From: Candidatus Rifleibacteriota bacterium
GTDB lineage: Bacteria > Riflebacteria > Ozemobacteria > Ozemobacterales > Ozemobacteraceae
Assembly: GCA_022704885.1 (NCBI GenBank)
Contig: JAKJFO010000087.1
Coordinates: 1-16,017 of the forward strand
Reading direction: 5' to 3'
DNA: 16,017 nucleotides
Part shown: piece by piece, positions 13,751 to 16,017 of the stretch
Position numbering within the stretch: the stretch's first letter is position 1
How the letters are laid out: every line of letters begins with the position of its first letter
Program-made: the position numbers and the translations under genes
The notes under the pieces: generated by a model
What the model was told of the DNA's origin: nothing
Database searches by the model: none
The model's input: the letters and a program-made list of their open reading frames with translations, nothing else

Positions 13751-14338
13751 ATGAAACGAAAAACTGGCTTCACACTGGTCGAAATCATTATAGTGGTCTT
13801 TATTGTAGCGATCGTCTCTGGTATCGCTTACCGCCTGATGAGCGGAACATTTTCGCAGTACTTCAAGAGCCAGTCGAAGCTTACCAACCTGCGTGCCGCC
13901 AGCATCATTCTTGAGCGCATCAAAGCAGACATCCGACTGGCACTGATTCCGATCGATGACTCAGAAAACCCGGTGATAGAAGCAGCCCGGCTTTCATTCT
14001 GCATCACCGATGAAGGCAGACGCCGCATGGTAACCTATACGTTCAACTCTGCTGAAGGCAAGGTGGTCAGAGAAGTCGCCGGCGGCAGCAACCGGGTTAT
14101 CAGCCTGGTCAGGGTCGGCGATTTTAAAGTTGCCGAAGTCGGCGAAGAAGATCGCAAACTCCTGTCGATAGCCGTAGTCGTCGACAACGAAAGAGATCAG
14201 GACGTCAGAACTGAATCGAGTCTGGCAAATCAGGTAGAGCTCAAAGCCGTTCTCTACCCACGTTTTTTTACTGAAACTCTGAGTGATGAAGAAAAATTCT
14301 GGAATCTGGCGCGCACCAGCGCAGGAGGAAGCACATGA
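13751..14338 (+). CDS. type IV prepilin-like / minor pseudopilin (PilW/GspJ-like)
   Basis: The 195-residue product has a textbook prepilin leader, MKRKTG, with cleavage before FTLVEIIIVVFIVAIVSGIAY (Phe +1, Glu +5). A long amphipathic helix (about 30-65, KSQSKLTNLRAASIILERIKADI) and a beta-rich head follow. Size and layout fit the larger minor pilins (PilW/GspJ type). The frame is open further upstream (from 13670) but overlaps the preceding prepilin, so the ATG at 13751 is taken. Its TGA overlaps the ATG of the LysM gene (14335-14338). A prepilin peptidase, ATPase and platform protein must be supplied from elsewhere in the genome. Confidence 0.87.
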   Translation: MKRKTGFTLVEIIIVVFIVAIVSGIAYRLMSGTFSQYFKSQSKLTNLRAASIILERIKADIRLALIPIDDSENPVIEAARLSFCITDEGRRRMVTYTFNSAEGKVVREVAGGSNRVISLVRVGDFKVAEVGEEDRKLLSIAVVVDNERDQDVRTESSLANQVELKAVLYPRFFTETLSDEEKFWNLARTSAGGST

Positions 14339-14787
14339 AAAAGACAATTCTTCTGGCATCGATTTTACTGCTGATCACGGCCGCCGGCAATGCTGCGACC
14401 ACCCACGTCTTCCGAGAAGGCGACACCCTGTGGGAACTCGCTGCCAAGCATTACGGCGACCCGACGCTTTACCCCATACTTCTGCAGGTAAACAACATCA
14501 GCAATCCGCGAACGATTTCCAACGGCAAAGTAATCATCATCCCTGATAAATCAGATATGAAGGCCATAGCCGGCGAAGGCGACGCTCTCAAGCGCCAGGA
14601 AATGATAAAACGGGTTACCGGAGGCAAAGATGCCGGACAGCAGGCTGAAGAAAAGGCCAAAGCTCCCGCGCGTCCAGACCAGGCCTCGCGCGAAGGCGAA
14701 ATCAACCCCGACGACACTTCTTTTACCAATATTCTCAATGGCCCCAAAGTCGGCGCCGACAAGCTGATCAAGACCAATACCCCCTGA
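14335..14787 (+). CDS. secreted LysM-domain protein
   Basis: The 150-residue protein has a Sec signal peptide (about 1-20, cut near GNA-A). One LysM domain (about 23-70) starts THVFREGDTLWELAAKHYGD and ends VIIIPD, which binds peptidoglycan glycan chains. The C-terminal half is Lys/Ala/Glu/Gln-rich and probably disordered. There is no catalytic domain, so it is likely an anchor or adaptor at the cell wall. AGGAGG (14323-14328) lies 6 nt before the ATG. As the last gene of the operon, directly coupled to a prepilin, it may tether or gate the pseudopilus at the peptidoglycan, comparable in principle to the LysM domains of FimV-type or secretin-associated proteins; this is inference. Confidence 0.88.
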   Translation: MKKTILLASILLLITAAGNAATTHVFREGDTLWELAAKHYGDPTLYPILLQVNNISNPRTISNGKVIIIPDKSDMKAIAGEGDALKRQEMIKRVTGGKDAGQQAEEKAKAPARPDQASREGEINPDDTSFTNILNGPKVGADKLIKTNTP

Positions 14788-14808
14788 ATCTGGCCTGACA
14801 GAATCATC

Positions 14809-14856
14809 AACAAACCGGGGTGACCGAATTTGATAATTCAGTCGCCCCGGTTTGTT
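14809..14856 (+). terminator. long hairpin terminator of the pilin operon
   Basis: A 16-bp stem with one G-T wobble (14809-14824 with 14841-14856) is topped by a C-A mismatch and a further 5 bp (GAATT/AATTC) with a TGAT loop. It is followed by a moderate T-rich stretch, TTTGCTGTTTG. Confidence 0.85.
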
Positions 14857-14884
14857 TGCTGTTTGAAGATATTGATAATTGGGG

Positions 14885-14941
14885 CGATTACGATTACGAT
14901 TACGATTACGATTACGATTACGATTACGATTACGATTACGA
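14885..14941 (+). repeat. (CGATTA)9 hexamer array plus CGA
   Basis: Nine identical CGATTA units and a partial tenth end 24 bp before the ATG of the S4-domain gene and 11 bp before its ribosome site. The orientation is the same as in the other arrays. A weak promoter (TTGTTT 14852-14857, 16 bp, GATAAT 14874-14879) would place the whole array in the 5' leader. Confidence 0.95.
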
Positions 14942-14965
14942 CAAAAGATAATATGAGGCAACAGC

Positions 14966-15265
14966 ATGAGGCTAGATAAATATCTGCAGGTTACTGGTCT
15001 GATCAAGCGGAGAGCGCTGGCGAACGAGGCCTGCAAGCTCGGGCTGGTCAAGATTAACGGCACGACCGCCAAGGCGACGCGCGAAGTGGCTGTCGATGAT
15101 ATCATCGACATCAGCCTGGCCCGCCGCGACATGTCAATAAAGGTTTTGCAGCTTATCGCCGGCAACTCACTCAAAAAAACGATTCGGCACGAATATTTCA
15201 CTATTCTCAAAGACATTGAAAAGACTGTTGTTGACGATTTCTGGCAGGGAAATCCCGATGAGTAG
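14966..15265 (+). CDS. rqcP: S4-domain RNA-binding protein, RqcP-like (YabO/Hsp15 group)
   Basis: The 99-residue protein starts directly with an S4 domain, MRLDKYLQVTGLIKRRALA. The pattern LVKINGTTAKATREVAVDDII follows and a C-terminal YFTILKD segment ends it, closely matching the RqcP/YabO layout. RqcP binds the 50S subunit in ribosome-associated quality control, where it helps RqcH add C-terminal Ala tails to stalled nascent chains. Hsp15 is the related proteobacterial form. The ribosome site TGAGG (14953-14957) is 8 nt before the ATG. The last 8 bp overlap the start of the RsmA-like gene, implying coupled translation. Whether RqcH exists in this genome is not visible, so the symbol rests on sequence pattern only. 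Confidence 0.8.
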   Translation: MRLDKYLQVTGLIKRRALANEACKLGLVKINGTTAKATREVAVDDIIDISLARRDMSIKVLQLIAGNSLKKTIRHEYFTILKDIEKTVVDDFWQGNPDE

Positions 15266-16017
15266 ACCCCGACATGGCAATAACGACGCCGGCGTCATCA
15301 GGGCAAAAAAATCGCTCGGGCAAAATTTCTGCCGTGATGAACGCATACCGGAAGAAATTTTGCGACGGCTCGCCCCGACTCCGCAACACCAGATCTGGGA
15401 AATCGGCCCCGGCCAGGGAGCTTTGACCGAGCGGCTGGCAGAGAGCGGCGCCACTCTGCACCTGTTCGAAATCGATGAGCGCATGCGTCCAATACTGACA
15501 CAGAAATTTGCCGGAGTCGATATTACCTGGGGCGATTTTCTCGAAATCAGCTCAGACAGGCTGCCACACTACTGCGGAACTCCGATCATCCGCCGGTTTC
15601 TCGAAAACGGCCCGATGGCCGAATGCATCGTTTTTCTGCTGCAGGAAGAAGTCAGCAAAAAGGCGGCGGCACCATGCAACAGCAGCGAATACAGTTATCT
15701 GTCGGTACATACCGCCTTTTTTGCGCATGCCACAGTCGGCAGCACTTTTGGCCCGGGGTCTTTCGTGCCACCGCCAAAAATAAACAGCACGATACTGCAG
15801 CTCGAACCTCTGAAGCTAAGTGAGAGCGAGCACGAACACAGGCTATATGCTCTCAAACAGATATCGCCCCTGTTTCAACAGCGCCGAAAAATGGCATTGC
15901 CACTGCTCAAAAAACGTTTTCCCGAAATCGACTGGCCGGCCAGATTCAACGAACTCGCCATCGACCACAAAGCCCGCCCCGAAAATATCTCCCCCGACCA
16001 GTTTCTCGCCCTCTTCA
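15258..16017 (+). CDS. RsmA/KsgA-like rRNA adenine dimethyltransferase, 3'-truncated by window, motif IV degenerate
   Basis: The frame stays open from ATG 15258 to the window edge (253 codons), so the C-terminus is missing. Family features are clear: KKSLGQNFCRD (17-27), SAM motif I EIGPGQGALT (48-57), FEID (E71) and GDFLE (D93). Also present are LQEEVSKK, FGPGSFVPPPKINSTI and the C-terminal FQQRRKMALPLLKK. RsmA dimethylates two adjacent adenines near the 3' end of 16S rRNA late in 30S assembly. The odd part is motif IV: the usual NLPYYISTPI becomes RLPHYCGTPI (101-110). The stretch between GDFLE and this motif is also about 10-14 residues shorter than usual, removing the strand before it. 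The catalytic Asn is therefore Arg and the stacking Tyr is His. It may be catalytically impaired, a specialised paralogue, or affected by an assembly deletion. Confidence 0.85.
   Translation, partial: MSRPRHGNNDAGVIRAKKSLGQNFCRDERIPEEILRRLAPTPQHQIWEIGPGQGALTERLAESGATLHLFEIDERMRPILTQKFAGVDITWGDFLEISSDRLPHYCGTPIIRRFLENGPMAECIVFLLQEEVSKKAAAPCNSSEYSYLSVHTAFFAHATVGSTFGPGSFVPPPKINSTILQLEPLKLSESEHEHRLYALKQISPLFQQRRKMALPLLKKRFPEIDWPARFNELAIDHKARPENISPDQFLALF

Noticed and set aside
14551..15216. Minus-strand open frame containing an Asn-Arg repeat
   Set aside because: The Asn-Arg stretch is merely the hexamer array translated in one frame, and the rest is antisense to the LysM and S4 genes.

Overview
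The window is a dense piece of a bacterial chromosome with about 50% GC by eye. Most genes are on the plus strand, and several are linked by ATGA overlaps. A PpiD-like periplasmic foldase, two type IV prepilin-like proteins with a GspK/PilX-like partner, and a secreted LysM protein point to a diderm (Gram-negative-type) bacterium. The prepilin style and gene mix would fit an uncultured lineage such as Candidatus Riflebacteria/Ozemobacteria. That placement is only a guess, because no phylogenetic marker was compared.

Bases 1-2555 hold the 3' part of a TrmA/RlmD-type RNA uracil methyltransferase, which is already open at the window edge. A TTG-started receiver-PAS-histidine kinase follows immediately. 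A minus-strand PHP phosphoesterase (2562-3428) converges on the kinase with only 6 bp between them. Next come 556 bp without a gene, containing several strong inverted repeats, a perfectly placed Shine-Dalgarno with a 6-codon ORF, and a decayed hexamer array. A consensus sigma-70 promoter follows and drives an unrecognised secreted protein (3985-4767).

A bidirectional terminator separates that gene from a convergent 72-codon gene for a secreted Cys/His/Asp/Gly-rich peptide (4852-5070). The 375 bp upstream of that peptide contain two divergent consensus promoters, two GGA-loop hairpins and an 8-copy CGATTA array. The plus-strand promoter there drives a 997-residue, cysteine-free membrane-anchored foldase with several parvulin modules (5446-8439), which ends at its own terminator.

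Bases 8563-14787 form one apparent operon: TPR protein, outsized GspK/PilX-like protein, ECF sigma factor, zinc-finger anti-sigma factor, two prepilins and a LysM protein. It is closed by a long hairpin terminator. The layout suggests a pseudopilus-like envelope structure under its own ECF/anti-sigma control. No ATPase, platform protein, secretin or prepilin peptidase is in the window. A 9-copy CGATTA array then precedes an RqcP-like S4 protein, which overlaps an RsmA/KsgA-like gene that runs off the window end and has a degenerate catalytic NLPY motif.

The observations most worth following up are: the same-orientation CGATTA hexamer arrays next to promoters or leaders, the paired GGA-loop hairpins, the structured intergenic region, the foldase with a triplicated strand motif and an interrupted parvulin domain, the sigma/anti-sigma-controlled pilin operon, and the RsmA-like protein lacking a normal motif IV.
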